A program made the position numbers and the translations under genes. Under the pieces are notes generated by a model. The model was not told the DNA's origin. It did not search any database and saw only the letters and a list, made by a program, of their open reading frames with translations. This document shows positions 62,029-64,000 of a stretch of DNA of 64,000 bases, piece after piece. Position 1 is the first letter of the stretch, and each line of letters opens with the position of its first letter. This DNA is from Kudoa neothunni (taxonomy: Eukaryota; Cnidaria), in contig OZ199839.1 in NCBI GenBank assembly GCA_964304625.1, positions 1,922,001 through 1,986,000 on the forward strand, read 5' to 3'.

Positions 62029-64000
62029 ATGAATGAAAGTTACTTTCCACACAATTCAATAGTTTACATATCTCCTACAAAACGCAGTGAAATTACAAAT
62101 ATGGAGAAAGGTAATGTAGAGGAAAAAGTGCTAATACTCGAAAAGGAATTGGAATCAGCCAACCACGCAAATTTAACAGCTGCCAAGTATGGTATTGAGC
62201 TGTTGGAACGCAACAGAACACTAGAACAAATCGTTGACCAAACTACGCACGAAAACAATCTTTATCGGACACAGATTGTAAGTCTACGCGAAGAATTGTA
62301 CAAACTAAAACACAACATGTTGTATTCGCTGGATTCAGCTGATGATGAAGAAGATTGGGAAGAACCCTCTCAATCGAACCCTTTCGCCTCAGATCCTTCA
62401 AACCAACTCAAAAAGTGTCAAATTCTTCTTGACATGGAGCTAAAATACAATCTAATGGAAGAAGATTACCAAAAACAGCTTCTAGAGAATCAATCAACAA
62501 TTAAACAGCTGGAACATCATTTGAATGATGTTCAGTATATGTTTGAAGAAAGGTGTAAGCTATGTGAGGATTTAGACTTTAGAAATACTAACCTAGAAAG
62601 GGACTTAAAACATTATCATGACACATTATTAGAGGTTGAAAGAATGAATGTAATTATTAACTAATTTTGATGTTATTTAAAGCTACTTTAAAGGATAAAG
62701 TGAGCCAGATTACTAAAGAGAATACGATCCTTAACGGAAAGGTTAAAATCTTGTTGGGGCAGAACAAAGAGTTACAACAACAACTTGATGAATACATTCG
62801 AATTTACAGCGAATCCCAAGAGCATTTAACTGAAATTGAGTCTCAGCTTGAACCGAAAACTGAAACTGCAACCGATATACCACTCAAAAATAATCAGCCT
62901 GAATTTTTGAATAACATTTGTGATTTTTGTTATCTAGGTACTTTTATTATTAATTTTGAATTTTATATTAAAATTCACTTTAGATCAGTTTTCAATCGAT
63001 TACAATTTCAAAGTAATAGAAGTTTAATAAAAAAATCCTCACATGTTGATTTATTGTGATCTAGCCTATAAATTATACATACGACGACTCGGGGATTTTA
63101 GTTGATCAAAGCACCGCCGACATAACAGTACTACATGATCAAATTTTCTAAAGGTAATGGTTGTAATTCCTCATTTTAGACTGCGACCAATTCGACGTTA
63201 AATTTGACGGAGCAAAAAGACTCAGTTGAATATGGGATTGTTAACTCAAGCCATCTTCAACAAAAAATAACAAATTATGAAACTTTTATCAACAATGCTT
63301 ACGTACACACCAAAGGAATATGTGATTGTCTGGATATAAGTATTAAAGGGATTGAGAAGAATTTTAATAAATACCCTGAAACCAAAATTACGTGTGAGGA
63401 TAATGTTTCCAAAAATACCTTTGTTATTCTTGAGGCGATGGGTCAGATAAGAGAACTCATGGTTTCAAAGCAACAAATCCATCAGCATGAAGTGGATAAT
63501 ACTAGGAAACATTCTTCGATGCATTTTACAGGAATTTCATCCAGCGAAATGGACAGATTAGGAAATCAAAGTAACTGAAAATGCAATAAAAATTAAAATA
63601 ATTAAATCTATTTAATGTAGGTGGTTCACTACAAAATTCTAAAATACTATTAAAAACATTGGCACATCAAACGGATCAATTGAGAGGCGAAATAAATACG
63701 CTGAGAAATGAACTCGCAGTATGCCGATCCGATAAAAATCGTCTCCAACAAAAATACAATCATCTTCTATCTAAAAAAGACAATATAAATATAGAAGTAG
63801 TTTGCAAGAATGAGTTGTATAAATTTGAGATTCAAATGTTGAAAAATAAATTTTCAAGTCTTTATCAGCGCCACAAATTTGAAACTAACCAGCTAAAAAA
63901 AGAGCTTTACGAAGTCAATCTCCAGCTCCATGAGACCATTCATCAAAAATTGATACTTCAAAATATTTTGGAAGACATTCAACTTTCCAAAGATATTCAT
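62029..64000 (+). CDS. BicD/BICDR/Spindly-type dynein adaptor, 5' part (runs off the window)
   Basis: Exons 62029-62649, 62694-62937, 62984-63012, 63180-63570 and 63621 onward join in frame; the introns are 44, 46, 167 and 50 nt. The protein is almost entirely coiled coil. Near residue 45 it carries a CC1-box-like motif, NLTAAKYGIELLERNRTLEQ (A-A-x-x-G-x-x-L-L-E), the segment through which BicD, BICDR and Spindly adaptors grip the dynein light intermediate chain. An acidic linker (SADDEEDWEEPSQSNPF) follows, then further coiled coil (LEHHLNDVQYMFEERCKLCE; LRGEINTLRNELAVCRSDKN; QRHKFETNQLKKELYEVNLQ). Such adaptors link dynein-dynactin to vesicles, RNPs or kinetochores. The start could also be Met at 62101 (MEKGNVEEKV). 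The C-terminal cargo-binding region lies beyond the window, so the exact family member cannot be decided. Confidence 0.7.

Overview
This is a very AT-rich window from a metazoan nuclear genome. The host genes are animal-type: Integrator subunit 9, thioredoxin-glutathione reductase, integrin alpha, a tyrosine-phosphatase domain, an ADAM metalloprotease, Cu/Zn superoxide dismutase and a BicD-type dynein adaptor. Their introns are tiny: nearly all that could be resolved are 41-78 nt, GT-AG, and many end in TTTAG or TGTAG. The glutaredoxin-thioredoxin reductase fusion with a selenocysteine tail is best known from flatworms and from vertebrate TXNRD3. A small-intron, AT-rich invertebrate, perhaps a parasitic flatworm or myxozoan-like lineage, fits, but the sequence alone does not settle the phylum.

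Layout. 0.3-11.5 kb is a transposon thicket: decayed piggyBac elements, a tRNA-derived SINE and a 189-bp dispersed repeat. It encloses a small spliced membrane-protein gene (2.6-3.55 kb). 11.9-14.2 kb is INTS9. 14.97-17.86 kb is a decayed hAT holding a second, internally deleted hAT with a perfect 8-bp target duplication. 18.3-19.65 kb is a piggyBac transposase remnant. 20.56-26.82 kb is a giant, almost intronless coiled-coil membrane protein with a diverged tandem duplication upstream. 27.5-31.57 kb is a further piggyBac nest. 32.67-35.04 kb (minus) is the selenoprotein TGR. 37.97-42.76 kb (minus) is integrin alpha. 44.24-45.08 kb is the 3' part of a tyrosine phosphatase with an altered active site. 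46.82-49.29 kb is an ADAM-like protease. 50.29-51.67 kb is a piggyBac-type MITE with a SINE inserted in it. 53.11-53.72 kb is SOD1. 55.4-61.1 kb holds hAT, SINE-like and Merlin remnants. 62.03 kb to the end is a BicD/BICDR-type adaptor, cut by the window edge.

The genes form no operon; strands are mixed and each gene stands alone. Two are functionally related: TGR and SOD1 both belong to antioxidant defence. Integrin alpha, ADAM and the phosphatase are neighbours with cell-surface or signalling roles, but nothing shows that they work together. The strongest candidate for something undescribed is the 2070-residue membrane protein. It is a 6.2-kb gene with one tiny intron in a genome whose other genes are cut up by introns, and its layout (signal-peptide mini-exon, huge coiled-coil exon, one C-terminal membrane span, 20-residue tail) recalls apicomplexan reticulocyte-binding-like invasion proteins. 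No retroviral, LTR or Polinton element was recognised.
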